64,000 bases of DNA from Escherichia fergusonii ATCC 35469 (GCF_000026225.1 NC_011740.1:2976001-3040000); one strand, 5' to 3'. Counted from the stretch's first letter, positions 53,736 through 63,732 are shown. Notes: a model not told the origin generated them from the letters alone. A program made the numbers and translations.

Positions 53736-55040
53736 ATGGACTTTGAATATTTCTACCCCGTCTTAATTTTATTTGGCAGTTTTGCCGTCATGCTGGCAAT
53801 AGGTGTGCCCATTACTTTTGCTATTGGCCTTTCTTCACTGTTATCAATTATTACTGCATTACCACCCGATGCCGCCATTTCTGTGATTTCGCAAAAGATG
53901 ACAGTGGGACTGGACGGCTTTACGCTATTAGCCATTCCCTTCTTCGTATTAGCCGGAAACATTATGAATACCGGTGGCATCGCCCGACGACTGGTTAACC
54001 TGGCACAAGCATTAGTTGGGCGTCTTCCTGGCTCACTGGCTCATTGTAATATCCTCGCGAATACATTGTTTGGTGCGATTTCAGGTTCAGCCGTTGCGTC
54101 AGCCGCAGCGGTAGGTGGGATTATGTCACCTCTGCAGGAAAAAGAGGGCTATGATCCGGCGTTCTCTACGGCGGTTAATATTGCCTCTGCACCTATTGGC
54201 CTGATGATCCCACCGAGCAATGTGTTGATTGTCTATTCCCTCGCCAGTGGAGGTACTTCTGTTGCAGCATTGTTCTTAGCCGGATATCTGCCAGGCATTC
54301 TCACCGCTGCTGCTTTAATGTTTGTGGCTGCACTTTATGCACGACGGAACCATTATCCAGTAGCCGAACGCATCAATTTTCGTCAGTTTTTATACGTATT
54401 CCGCGAATCAATTCCCAGCCTGATGCTTATTTTTATCATTATTGGCGGTATTATCGCAGGGGTATTTACGCCCACAGAAGCATCGGCAATTGCGGTAATT
54501 TATAGTTTAGTCCTGGCAATGATATACCGTGAAATCACCATCAAGAAACTCAATGACATCCTGTTAGACTCCGTAGTAACCAGTTCAATTGTTTTGTTGC
54601 TGGTAGGCTGTTCAATGGGGATGTCATGGGCCATGACGAATGCTGATGTTCCTGAGTTGATCAACGAACTGATTACCAACGTTTCGGATAACAAATGGGT
54701 CATTCTTCTTATTATTAATATCACTCTGTTGATCGTCGGTACCTTTATGGATATCACACCGGCGATCCTAATATTTACGCCTATTTTCCTGCCGATCGCC
54801 CAGCATCTGGGGATCGATCCCATTCACTTCGGCATTATTATGGTTTTCAACTTAACTATTGGCCTTTGTACACCACCTGTTGGCACCATTCTGTTTGTGG
54901 GTTGCAGCATTGGTAAGGTCAGTATCGACAGGGCAATTAAACCATTAATGCCGATGTTTCTGGCGTTATTTGTGGTAATGGCAATGATTTGTTATTTCCC
55001 ACAACTTAGTCTGATGCTGCCAGGATTATTTTCGAACTGA
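53736..55040 (+). CDS. TRAP transporter large membrane subunit (DctM family)
   Basis: 434-aa carrier with about 12 TM segments. The start MDFEYFYPV is preceded by GAGGGAAGT; the frame upstream overlaps dctQ and is not used. Family motifs: PFFVLAGNIMN (near 68), SGSAVASAAAVGGIM (near 113) and IASAPIGLMIPPSN (near 150). Last gene of the operon; a weak GC-rich hairpin lies at 55063-55089. Confidence 0.93.
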   Translation: MDFEYFYPVLILFGSFAVMLAIGVPITFAIGLSSLLSIITALPPDAAISVISQKMTVGLDGFTLLAIPFFVLAGNIMNTGGIARRLVNLAQALVGRLPGSLAHCNILANTLFGAISGSAVASAAAVGGIMSPLQEKEGYDPAFSTAVNIASAPIGLMIPPSNVLIVYSLASGGTSVAALFLAGYLPGILTAAALMFVAALYARRNHYPVAERINFRQFLYVFRESIPSLMLIFIIIGGIIAGVFTPTEASAIAVIYSLVLAMIYREITIKKLNDILLDSVVTSSIVLLLVGCSMGMSWAMTNADVPELINELITNVSDNKWVILLIINITLLIVGTFMDITPAILIFTPIFLPIAQHLGIDPIHFGIIMVFNLTIGLCTPPVGTILFVGCSIGKVSIDRAIKPLMPMFLALFVVMAMICYFPQLSLMLPGLFSN

Positions 55041-55253
55041 CAGCAATGTTGAGTGTTTAAAGTGGGCCGGGTATATTGCCTGGCCTACCTTGATTATTGT
55101 GTTGCTCAGGCTCTATGACTCAATGGCCATTACATGCAGCCAATTAACTACACCAGTTCTAATTGAAGAAGTATTGCCAGCATGAAGAATACTTTTCCAT
55201 TTCAATTTATGGCTGATATTAAAGCAGCAGACATCCTTGTCCGGTAAATCTTG

Positions 55254-56666
55254 TTAAGGCGCGGGATTCACCAACAGCTGCCCAATCGAACCTCGATCGG
55301 CCATCTCCAGGGTCTGGCTATTAAAGTAGAACGGGAAATGTGCCCAGGAAGGCTGCCCATAATAGACCAACAGTTCCACCTGGCCGTCTACCCAGACGGT
55401 ATCTTTCCAGCCGCGATCTTCCGGGAACGGCATGGCGCCGTTAACGTTGCGGATTAAGAATGAAACCCCTTCAATATGGAATGCCTGCGGCATATCGGCG
55501 CGAACTGTCCAACGCTCCCATGAACCTTGCTGAGCAGTGATATCAATGCGATTAACATCCCACAGCTGACCGTTGATACCCGGATCATCACCAAGACTGA
55601 TATCACGACTACGAATTGGTGCCCCAGTGAGGATCCCGGTCGGTAACAGGCGCATCGGTAAGGTGTCAGTCACCAGCGGTAACAAGCCCGTCGGACGCAG
55701 CGTTAACACCAGCGTAGAAACCAGAATGCTTGAAGGCTCGAAGAAACCACGAATACGGTCCACGATACTTGCTGCTTCACCACAGGTAATCGACACCTCT
55801 TCACCATTGGTCATATCCACCAGGATTTCGCGACGCTCACCAGGTGCCAGCGAGAGCTGCTTCACCGAAACCGGGGCAGGGAGAAATCCCTGGTCGCCGG
55901 AAATTACATGCAAGTTACGTCCATCGCTCATCTGCAACTGATAGCGACGTGAGTTGGATGCATTCAGTAAACGCAGACGTACCCAGCCACGTGATACTTC
56001 AACGTACGGGCTTTGTACGCCATTGACCAGTAAGGTATCGCCAACAAATCCACCACTTCCAGGCTCGCTATACTCCGGCGAACCAAAGTTATCCAGCCGT
56101 TTATCCTGGATAATCACCGGGAAGTCATCGACACCATAATGATTAGGAATCGGCAGCGATTTACTGACTTCATCTTCTACCAACCACATTCCAGCAAGAC
56201 CGTTATAGACCTGCTGCGCGGTACGGTTAGGTGTGTTGGCGTGATACCACAACGTTGCGGCGCTCTGACGAATCGGTAGTACTGGCGCCCAATCTGCGTT
56301 TGGCGACATCATGCGCGCCGGGCCGCCCATCAGTGGCCCCGGCACCTGTAACCCGGCAATGGTCATGGAGACATTTTCCGCCAGGCGGTTGCTGTAAATC
56401 AGTTTAACGTCGTCGCCTTTCCAGACACGAATAGTCGGCCCAAGATAGCGACCATTAATCCCCCAAACGGCCGCGCGAGTTCCTTGCATAAAGGACCAGT
56501 GCGTGCGTTGTAGAGTCAAGAAAAGTGGCTGTCCACGGCGGGATTCCAGCAACGGAGGCACAGGTAATGGCTGTTGCTGCCCGGCAGCATTTGCCCTCAG
56601 CGGAACCGCCCCTGCACAGAGTGCGATCCCCGATGCCTGAATGAACTGACGCCGACTGAGTGACAT
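55254..56666 (-). CDS. ftsP: Cell-division protein FtsP (SufI)
   Basis: Periplasmic multicopper-oxidase-like protein (470 aa) that stabilises the divisome under stress. Tat signal SRRQFIQASG at the N-terminus, with cleavage after NAA near 27. Three cupredoxin-like domains follow. The copper-binding His residues of true oxidases are largely missing, as in SufI. Downstream of plsC on the same strand. Confidence 0.96.
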   Translation of the reverse strand: MSLSRRQFIQASGIALCAGAVPLRANAAGQQQPLPVPPLLESRRGQPLFLTLQRTHWSFMQGTRAAVWGINGRYLGPTIRVWKGDDVKLIYSNRLAENVSMTIAGLQVPGPLMGGPARMMSPNADWAPVLPIRQSAATLWYHANTPNRTAQQVYNGLAGMWLVEDEVSKSLPIPNHYGVDDFPVIIQDKRLDNFGSPEYSEPGSGGFVGDTLLVNGVQSPYVEVSRGWVRLRLLNASNSRRYQLQMSDGRNLHVISGDQGFLPAPVSVKQLSLAPGERREILVDMTNGEEVSITCGEAASIVDRIRGFFEPSSILVSTLVLTLRPTGLLPLVTDTLPMRLLPTGILTGAPIRSRDISLGDDPGINGQLWDVNRIDITAQQGSWERWTVRADMPQAFHIEGVSFLIRNVNGAMPFPEDRGWKDTVWVDGQVELLVYYGQPSWAHFPFYFNSQTLEMADRGSIGQLLVNPAP

Positions 56667-56734
56667 ATAAGCTCCATGTGAAACTGGCTAAAGTAACAGC
56701 AGAAAATCTTTTCCTGCAAAAACAAAATGATAAA

Positions 56735-57472
56735 TCAGATCTTGCCGGATGCTTCTCGTTCCGCAACTTCTTTGTCGAGTTCAGCAATCTTTTGTTCCAT
56801 CAGTGAACGGCAGTAAGCCGCCAGTTCACGAACCTGATCTTTCCCATACTGGCTGACATCCACTGGCGGTAGCATCTCAACGATAACTAAACCGTTATTC
56901 AGTCGGTTAAGATTAATCTTATTCGAAGTTGTCGAAACACACACGGGAATAATCGGTACTCCGGCGGCAATTGCGGCATGAAACGCGCCAGTTTTAAATG
57001 GCAGCAAACCACGTCCACGACTACGCGTACCTTCCGGGAACATCCAGATTGAAATACGGCGTTTTTTAAAGTGATTCACGACTTCTGCAATCGTGCCGTG
57101 CGCTTTGGCGCGGTTGTTGCGATCAATCAGCAAGTTACCGGTTAACCAATAGAGCTGCCCAAAGAAAGGGATCCACAGCAGACTTTTTTTACCAACAGTG
57201 ACGGTAGGCGGCTGCACGATATTCGATGCCGTGACCATGTCGTAATTATTCTGATGGTTAGCAATGTAGATGGCATTACCGTAATTCTCTGCGTCTGCAG
57301 GTTTACGGCACTCCACTTTCAGACCAAATAAAGGGGCAAGGCGACCAAACATATGACCGAAAGTGGCGACGTGCTTCGGATTGCGCGGGCTGAAAAGGCA
57401 ATAAATTGAACCAAATACACAAACCAGAATACTGTAAATTACGGTAATAATAAGACGAAAAATATATAGCAT
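56735..57472 (-). CDS. plsC: 1-acyl-sn-glycerol-3-phosphate acyltransferase PlsC
   Basis: Inner-membrane enzyme (245 aa) making phosphatidic acid from lysophosphatidic acid. N-terminal TM segment (about 3-23). Catalytic NHQNNYD (His-X4-Asp, near 72-78), substrate motif FPEGTRSRGRG (near 144) and VPIIPVCVS (near 172). Separated from parC by a gap containing a long hairpin. Confidence 0.97.
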   Translation of the reverse strand: MLYIFRLIITVIYSILVCVFGSIYCLFSPRNPKHVATFGHMFGRLAPLFGLKVECRKPADAENYGNAIYIANHQNNYDMVTASNIVQPPTVTVGKKSLLWIPFFGQLYWLTGNLLIDRNNRAKAHGTIAEVVNHFKKRRISIWMFPEGTRSRGRGLLPFKTGAFHAAIAAGVPIIPVCVSTTSNKINLNRLNNGLVIVEMLPPVDVSQYGKDQVRELAAYCRSLMEQKIAELDKEVAEREASGKI

Positions 57473-57660
57473 AACAACCTCTGAAGGCCTAAGAGCCTGG
57501 CATTCTACGTCACCTGAAATCAGGTTAGGGCATTGTTAAATGGCTCTACGAAAAGCGTATTGTTAATCGCAACGCATGAATAAACAACGGTTTCAAGGGA
57601 ATTTTTCTTGTTCATCCTGTCTGGACAGGTTGTGGTAACCCCAGACTGGAAAGATGCTTA

Positions 57661-57717
57661 CGCCGCTGATCAGTACCCTGCCTCTGCAAACTGACAGGGT
57701 TTACTAAATCAGCGGCG
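57661..57717 (-). terminator. Nested inverted repeat downstream of parC
   Basis: Outer arms CGCCGCTGAT / ATCAGCGGCG (57661-57670, 57708-57717) and inner arms ACCCTG / CAGGGT (57675-57680, 57695-57700), all perfect. The outer arm starts a few bases past the parC stop. Likely a terminator or 3'-end stabiliser without a clear T-run. Confidence 0.6.
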
Positions 57718-57723
57718 TTGTAC

Positions 57724-59982
57724 TTACTCTTCGCTGTCGCCGCTACTGGCCTGACGAGGCGAATCAATTTCAATGCGGTCAATACGCTGCAAACCACGCA
57801 TGAGCGTACCACGACGACCACGCTCACCTGTCACTTTCTGCAACTCTTCCGGGCGCAGTTTGATTTTGCGTTTGCCAACATGAATAGTCAGCGTGCTTTG
57901 TGGTGGCATGACGTAAAGATGTGCCAGGCCATCTTCCCCACGCGCCGCTTCCGCAGATGGAATATTGATGATCTTATTCCCCTTCCCTTTCGACAACTGC
58001 GGTAAGTCACTAACCGGGAACATCAGCATACGGCCTGCGTGAGTAATTGCCAGAAGCATGTCAGTTTCACTTCTAATGACAAGCGGAGGCATAACGCGCG
58101 CATTTTCTGGCAATGTAATCATTGCCTTGCCGGTGCGGTTACGCGCCACCAGATCATTAAAGGTGCAAACGAAGCCGTAACCAGCATCTGAAGCCATCAG
58201 CAGTTTTTGATCGTCGCTTTCCATCAGCATGTGATCAATAGTCGCGCCAGGGGGGAGTGTCAGTTTACCGGTTACGGGTTCACCCTGACCACGGGCGGAA
58301 GGTAGTGTGATCGGATCAATGGCGTAGCTACGTCCGGTTGAGTCAACAAACACCACCGGTTGGTTGCTCTTACCTTTCACTGCCGCTTTGTAGCTGTCAC
58401 CTGCTTTGTAGCTCAAGCCTGGAGCATCAATATCGTGCCCCTTAGCGCTACGCACCCAGCCCATCTGTGACAACACAATCGTTACCGGTTCAGACGGCAG
58501 CATATCGTGCTCGCTCATTGCTTTTGCTTCTTCGCGCTCATGCAACGGTGAACGACGATCATCGCCATAGGCGTCAGCATCGGCCTGTAACTCTTTTTTC
58601 AACAGAGTGTTCATTTTGCGTTCGGAAGCCAGAATACCCTGCAGCTGGTCGCGTTCTTTTTCCAGCTCGCTCTGCTCACCGCGAATTTTCATCTCTTCCA
58701 GTTTGGCAAGATGACGCAATTTCAGTTCGAGGATCGCTTCCGCCTGAGTTTCAGTCAGCCCAAAACGCGACATGAGTGCCGGTTTAGGTTCATCTTCGTT
58801 ACGAATGATCTCAATGACTTCGTCGATATTGAGAAACGCCACCAGCAAACCTTCCAGGATATGCAGGCGTTTAAGCACTTTCTCCAGACGATAATTCAGG
58901 CGACGACGCACAGTATCGCGACGGAAAGCCAGCCATTCGGTGAGGATCTCCAGCAGGTTTTTCACCGCCGGGCGACCATCCAGGCCAATCATATTCAGGT
59001 TGATGCGATAGCTTTTTTCCAGATCCGTAGTGGCAAACAGGTGATTCATGACCTGCTCCATATCTACACGGTTGGAGCGCGGCACAATCACCAAACGGGT
59101 CGGGTTTTCGTGATCTGACTCGTCGCGCAGATCATCTACCATCGGCAGCTTTTTGTTACGCATTTGCGCGGCGATCTGTTCCAGCACTCGTGCACCAGAA
59201 ACCTGATGGGGCAATGCAGTAATCACCACCGCACCATCTTCTTTCTTCCAGACTGCACGCATACGCACCGAACCACGACCGTTTTCGTAGATTTTGCGGA
59301 TCTCTGCACGCGAGGTAATGATCTCCGCCTCTGTGGGATAATCCGGTCCCTGGACGATATCCAGCAGCTGTTCGAGCGTGGTTTTAGGCTCTTCAATCAA
59401 AGTGATTGCTGCTTTTGCCACTTCGCGCAGGTTATGCGGCGGAATATCTGTCGCCATCCCCACCGCAATACCGGTAGTACCGTTCAACAGAATATTCGGC
59501 AGGCGCGCAGGCAACATTTTCGGTTCCTGCAACGTGCCATCGAAGTTTGGCACCCAGTCTGCGGTACCCTGCCCCAGTTCACTGAGCAGCAGTTCAGAAT
59601 ATTTCGACAGACGAGATTCGGTATAACGCATTGCCGCGAAAGATTTCGGATCGTCTGGTGCCCCCCAGTTTCCCTGACCGTCAACCAGTGGATAACGGTA
59701 AGAGAAAGGTTGTGCCATTAATACCATCGCTTCATAGCAGGCACTGTCGCCATGCGGATGGTATTTACCCAGAACGTCACCGACAGTACGGGCAGATTTT
59801 TTAAACTTGGCGCTGGCATTCAGCCCCAGTTCTGACATCGCATAAACAATACGACGCTGAACAGGTTTCAAACCATCACCAATGAAAGGCAACGCCCTGT
59901 CCATGATGACGTACATGGAGTAATTCAGATAGGCGTTTTCCGTGAATTCATGCAGCGCAAGGCGCTCTGCCATATCGCTCAT
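57724..59982 (-). CDS. parC: DNA topoisomerase IV subunit A ParC
   Basis: DNA cleavage subunit (752 aa) of the decatenating topoisomerase IV. Active-site Tyr in the [11 protein letters not shown] block (near residue 120). The quinolone-resistance region [12 protein letters not shown] (near 78-89) keeps wild-type Ser80 and Glu84. C-terminal beta-pinwheel domain (about 500-752). No indel. Confidence 0.98.
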
Positions 59983-60065
59983 TAATTGTGATTCCTCAAC
60001 TCAAAAGCCCGCTGTTTAAGAGGCAATATTGCCGCCGATAGTACCTTATCTGCCGCGTTGAGTCA

Positions 60066-60092
60066 CAAAGAAAAGGGCCGCGATGGCGGCCC
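60066..60092 (-). terminator. Terminator of ygiW
   Basis: Read on the minus strand, GGGCCGC-CATC-GCGGCCC is followed by TTTTCTTTG: a strong intrinsic terminator ten bases past the ygiW stop. Confidence 0.9.
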
Positions 60093-60101
60093 TGGCTGGG
60101 T

Positions 60102-60494
60102 TTATTTATCAAATTTACTGATTTGCTTAACGTCAATTTCGACGGAGTTCCAGTCTTTATCAACCTCGCCCCGAATCTCGACTTTATCTTGCGGAGTGAC
60201 TGTTACGCCATTCCAGCGTTTATGGTCGATATCGACATTAATCGTGCCGGTATTATCTTTGAACAGATAGAGATCATCAGATATACGCTCTACGATATTA
60301 CCGCGAAGCGTCACCCAGGTATCATCACGCATAGATTTTGCGGCTTCTACCGTTGTTACACTGCCGTCAGGACCCACAAAACCACCGGTCTGGCTTTTCG
60401 TTGTTGACGGGCCAGAAAAACCGCCCTGTTCAGCGGCCAGAACAGGCGCAGAGCATAGCGCCATCACGGTGAAAAGTGCTGCCAGTTTCTTCAT
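60102..60494 (-). CDS. ygiW: OB-fold stress protein YgiW (VisP)
   Basis: Periplasmic BOF-family protein (130 aa) linked to peroxide, cadmium and acid stress. Start MKKLAALFTV with a Sec signal cleaved after VLA (about 20). The OB-fold part carries DDTWVTLRGNIVERI and DKDWNSVEIDV. Divergent from qseB. In K-12 I recall ygiV and mqsRA between parC and this gene; here only about 120 bases separate them. Confidence 0.94.
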   Translation of the reverse strand: MKKLAALFTVMALCSAPVLAAEQGGFSGPSTTKSQTGGFVGPDGSVTTVEAAKSMRDDTWVTLRGNIVERISDDLYLFKDNTGTINVDIDHKRWNGVTVTPQDKVEIRGEVDKDWNSVEIDVKQISKFDK

Positions 60495-60543
60495 CTTACT
60501 TTCTCCCTTTGATATCGCTTTCCAACCATTAAATAAGATAGTC

Positions 60544-60560
60544 CTTAACAACATCTTAAG
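60544..60560. promoter_or_regulatory. Candidate QseB/PmrA-type box
   Basis: CTTAAC-N5-CTTAAG: two hexamers 11 bases apart, as in PmrA and QseB sites (CTTAAT-N5-CTTAAG type). It lies between ygiW and qseB, about 85 bases before the qseB ATG, and could serve both divergent promoters. Confidence 0.65.
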
Positions 60561-60644
60561 GGGAAAAAAGAAAATTTTTTGCTGTACAGCTGGCGTTACA
60601 AGGCGTTTTACTTGGTGCCATTGAAGTTTGGTGCGGGAGTAGCG

Positions 60645-61304
60645 ATGCGAATTTTACTTATCGAAGACGATCGTTTGATTGGCGACGGCATTAAAACGGG
60701 CTTAAGTAAAATGGGATTCAGTGTTGACTGGTTTACCGGGGGGCGCGAGGGCAAAGAGGCGCTTTATAGTGCCCCCTATGACGCAATCATTCTTGATCTG
60801 ACCTTACCGGGTATAGATGGGCGCGATATTCTGCGGGAGTGGCGGGAAAACGGTAAACGGGAACCAGTACTGATTCTCACCGCTCGGGATGCGCTGGCTG
60901 AGCGGGTTGAAGGTCTGCGTCTGGGAGCTGATGACTATTTATGCAAGCCTTTTGCGCTGATTGAAGTCGCCGCTCGACTGGAAGCCCTGATCCGTCGAGC
61001 CAGCGGCCAGGCCAGCAATGAACTGCACCACGGAAAGGTCATTCTCGACCCGGGTAAAAGGGTTGCAACGCTTGCAGGCGAACCACTCCCCCTGAAGCCG
61101 AAAGAATTTGCCCTGCTGGAACTGTTGATGCGTAACGTCGGAAGGGTACTGCCACGTAAATTGATTGAAGAAAAACTCTATACCTGGGATGAAGAAGTGA
61201 CCAGTAATGCCGTAGAAGTCCATATTCATCACCTGCGGCGTAAACTCGGCAGCGGGTTTATCCGCACTGTTCATGGTATTGGTTACACGTTAGGTGAGGC
61301 ATGA
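60645..61304 (+). CDS. qseB: Response regulator QseB
   Basis: OmpR/PhoB-family regulator (219 aa). Receiver domain with phospho-acceptor Asp in AIILDLTLPG (near 51), Lys in LCKPFAL (near 101) and acidic pocket EDD (7-9). Winged-helix DNA-binding domain (about 125-215). The start MRILLIEDD is preceded by GGGAGTAGCG. It overlaps qseC by four bases. Confidence 0.96.
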   Translation: MRILLIEDDRLIGDGIKTGLSKMGFSVDWFTGGREGKEALYSAPYDAIILDLTLPGIDGRDILREWRENGKREPVLILTARDALAERVEGLRLGADDYLCKPFALIEVAARLEALIRRASGQASNELHHGKVILDPGKRVATLAGEPLPLKPKEFALLELLMRNVGRVLPRKLIEEKLYTWDEEVTSNAVEVHIHHLRRKLGSGFIRTVHGIGYTLGEA

Positions 61305-62656
61305 AATTCACACAACGCCTTAGCCTGCGCATCAGGCTGACGCTTATTTTTTTAATTCTGGCTTCCATGACCTGGCTTGTTTCTGGCTTTATTGCCTGGA
61401 AGCTGACCGCTGATAACGTTGACGAGCTATTTGATACCCAACAAATGCTGTTTGCAAAACGGCTTATCGCATTAGATATCAATGAACTACGCGCTTCCGA
61501 GCGTATCGCACAAACACCCAAAAAATTCAAACATGGTCATATTGATGACGATGTGCTGGCTTTCGCTGTTTTCACCCGTGACGGAAAAATGGTGATGAAT
61601 GATGGTGACAATGGGCGATACATTCCCTACAGCTATCATCGGGAAGGCTTTGATGATGGACAATTGACGAACGATGACGATAGCTGGCGTTTTATCTGGC
61701 TGACTTCTGCTGACGGAAAATACCGCATTGTGGTGGGTCAGGAGTGGGAATATCGGGAAGAGATGGCACTGGGGATTGTGCTGGCGCAATTAGTACCGTG
61801 GCTGGTGGCCCTGCCATTAATGCTGCTTATATTACTGTTTGCCCTCGGTCGTGAGCTGAAACCACTACAAAAAATAGCTGCGGCTCTGCGTTTGCGTGAC
61901 CCGGAGTCTGCCCAACCACTCGACACAACCGGTGTACCATGCGAAGTACGTCCCCTGGTTGACTCACTAAACCAACTTTTTGCTCGTATACATACTGTTA
62001 TGGTACGCGAGCGACGATTTACATCCGATGCCGCCCATGAACTGCGTAGCCCTTTAACAGCGCTAAAAGTGCAAACCGAAGTGGCGCAACTTTCCGTGGA
62101 CGATCCGCAAGTCCGAGACAAAGCGCTGATGCAGCTGCATGAAGGGATCGAGCGTGCAACTCGTTTGGTGGATCAGTTGTTAACGCTTTCTCGTCTGGAC
62201 TCACTGGACAATCTTCAGGATGTAGCAGAAATCTCTTTTGATGACCTGCTGCAATCAGCAGTAATGGATATTTACCATACCGCTCAACAGGCACAAATTG
62301 ATGTACGTCTGGCACTCAACGCCCAGGGCATCATACGAACGGGGCAGCCTCTGCTGCTCAGCCTGCTGGTACGAAATTTGCTGGATAACGCGGTTCGCTA
62401 TAGCCCACCGGGTAGCGTGGTGGAAGTCACCCTCAATACGCACAGTTTTACGGTGAAAGACAACGGCCCCGGCGTGTCAGAGGAAGCACTGGAGCATATT
62501 GGTGAACGCTTTTATCGCCCACCTGGACAAACAGCTACCGGCAGTGGGCTGGGGCTTTCGATTGTCCGCCGGATCGCCAGACTGCACGGCCTTCAGGTCA
62601 CTTTTGGTAATGCGGAACAGGGTGGGTTTGAAGCGAAGGTGAGTTGGAAAACTTGA
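61301..62656 (+). CDS. qseC: Sensor histidine kinase QseC
   Basis: Two-TM histidine kinase (451 aa) for QseB. TM1 about 12-32, a periplasmic domain with the acidic DDDV and DDDS stretches, TM2 about 160-182, HAMP, and phospho-His in SDAAHELRSPLTALK (near 246). ATP-binding N-, G-boxes: LVRNLLDNAVRYSP (near 352), DNGPGVS and GSGLGLSIV. The protein is two residues longer than K-12 QseC. Many substitutions are apparent against memory, especially in the periplasmic and TM2 parts. Confidence 0.96.
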   Translation: MKFTQRLSLRIRLTLIFLILASMTWLVSGFIAWKLTADNVDELFDTQQMLFAKRLIALDINELRASERIAQTPKKFKHGHIDDDVLAFAVFTRDGKMVMNDGDNGRYIPYSYHREGFDDGQLTNDDDSWRFIWLTSADGKYRIVVGQEWEYREEMALGIVLAQLVPWLVALPLMLLILLFALGRELKPLQKIAAALRLRDPESAQPLDTTGVPCEVRPLVDSLNQLFARIHTVMVRERRFTSDAAHELRSPLTALKVQTEVAQLSVDDPQVRDKALMQLHEGIERATRLVDQLLTLSRLDSLDNLQDVAEISFDDLLQSAVMDIYHTAQQAQIDVRLALNAQGIIRTGQPLLLSLLVRNLLDNAVRYSPPGSVVEVTLNTHSFTVKDNGPGVSEEALEHIGERFYRPPGQTATGSGLGLSIVRRIARLHGLQVTFGNAEQGGFEAKVSWKT

Positions 62657-62758
62657 GATTTTTGCCAAATCTGCAAAAGACTTTGCACATTTTGCCAATT
62701 TTACCGACGCGCCAGCTGGCGTAATATGATCCTCAAACGTTTCTTTCGAGGATAAAAA

Positions 62759-63340
62759 ATGAGCAATATTTTAATTATCAATGGGGCGAAGAAATTCGCT
62801 CACTCCAATGGTCAACTGAATGACACCCTGACCGAAGTCGCGGATGGCACGCTGCGCGACCTCGGACATGATGTCCGCATCGTTCGCGCCGAGAGCGACT
62901 ACGATGTAAAAGCCGAAGTACAAAACTTTCTCTGGGCTGATGTGGTGATCTGGCAGATGCCAGGCTGGTGGATGGGCGCACCGTGGACGGTGAAGAAATA
63001 TATCGATGATGTGTTCACCGAAGGTCACGGCACGCTGTATGCCAGCGATGGTCGTACTCGTAAAGATCCGTCGAAAAAATACGGCTCCGGCGGCCTGGTG
63101 CAGGGCAAAAAATATATGCTTTCCCTGACCTGGAACGCACCAATGGAAGCCTTCACAGAGAAAGACCAATTCTTCCATGGCGTCGGTGTGGATGGCGTTT
63201 ACTTACCGTTCCATAAAGCTAACCAATTCCTGGGTATGGAGCCGCTGCCGACATTTATCGCCAATGACGTGATTAAAATGCCTGATGTTCCACGCTACGT
63301 AGAAGAATATCGCAAGCATCTTACAGAAATTTTTGCTTAA
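62759..63340 (+). CDS. mdaB: NADPH:quinone oxidoreductase MdaB
   Basis: FAD-dependent two-electron quinone reductase (193 aa). Flavodoxin-like fold with IINGAKKFAHSNGQLN at the N-terminus and QMPGWWMGAPWTVKKY near 63. The protein is nearly identical to the K-12 sequence as I remember it. AGGA precedes the ATG. K-12 ygiZ, expected between qseC and mdaB, is missing. Confidence 0.97.
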   Translation: MSNILIINGAKKFAHSNGQLNDTLTEVADGTLRDLGHDVRIVRAESDYDVKAEVQNFLWADVVIWQMPGWWMGAPWTVKKYIDDVFTEGHGTLYASDGRTRKDPSKKYGSGGLVQGKKYMLSLTWNAPMEAFTEKDQFFHGVGVDGVYLPFHKANQFLGMEPLPTFIANDVIKMPDVPRYVEEYRKHLTEIFA

Positions 63341-63370
63341 CTAAGAGCCTGGATTAAGAAGGAGTTAACC

Positions 63371-63685
63371 ATGCTTACAGTAATTGCTGAAATCCGTACT
63401 CGTCCTGGCCAACATCATCGCCAGGCTGTACTGGACCAGTTCGCAAAAATCGTTCCAGTGGTATTGCAGGAAGAAGGTTGTCACGGTTATGCGCCGATGG
63501 TGGATCATGCGGCAGGCGTTAGTTTTCAGACTGTCGCACCAGATTCCATCGTAATGATTGAGCAGTGGGAAAGCGTTGCCCATCTTGAAGCGCATCTGCA
63601 AACCTCGCATATGAAGGCGTACAACGAAGCCGTAAAAGGTGACGTACTGGAAACCAATATTCGTATTTTGCAGTCCGGGATTTAA
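63371..63685 (+). CDS. ygiN: Quinol monooxygenase YgiN
   Basis: Small ABM-fold (antibiotic biosynthesis monooxygenase) protein (104 aa) that oxidises menadiol-type quinols; it forms a redox pair with MdaB. AAGGAG lies just before the ATG. 30 bases after mdaB, probably co-transcribed. Confidence 0.97.
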   Translation: MLTVIAEIRTRPGQHHRQAVLDQFAKIVPVVLQEEGCHGYAPMVDHAAGVSFQTVAPDSIVMIEQWESVAHLEAHLQTSHMKAYNEAVKGDVLETNIRILQSGI

Positions 63686-63696
63686 TCCTGATCGCT

Positions 63697-63730
63697 TTGC
63701 CCGGCCACTCTGACCGGGCAATGATCTTTT
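63697..63730. terminator. Terminator between ygiN and parE
   Basis: TTGCCCGG-CCACTCTGA-CCGGGCAA followed by TGATCTTTTCTTT, 12 bases after ygiN. Arms are a perfect 8 bp. It can act for the convergent parE transcript too. Confidence 0.85.
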
Positions 63731-63732
63731 CT

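Noticed and set aside
59164..59721. Plus-strand ORF of 185 codons inside parC
   Set aside because: Antisense shadow of parC with a Cys/His/Arg bias; parC frame is intact.
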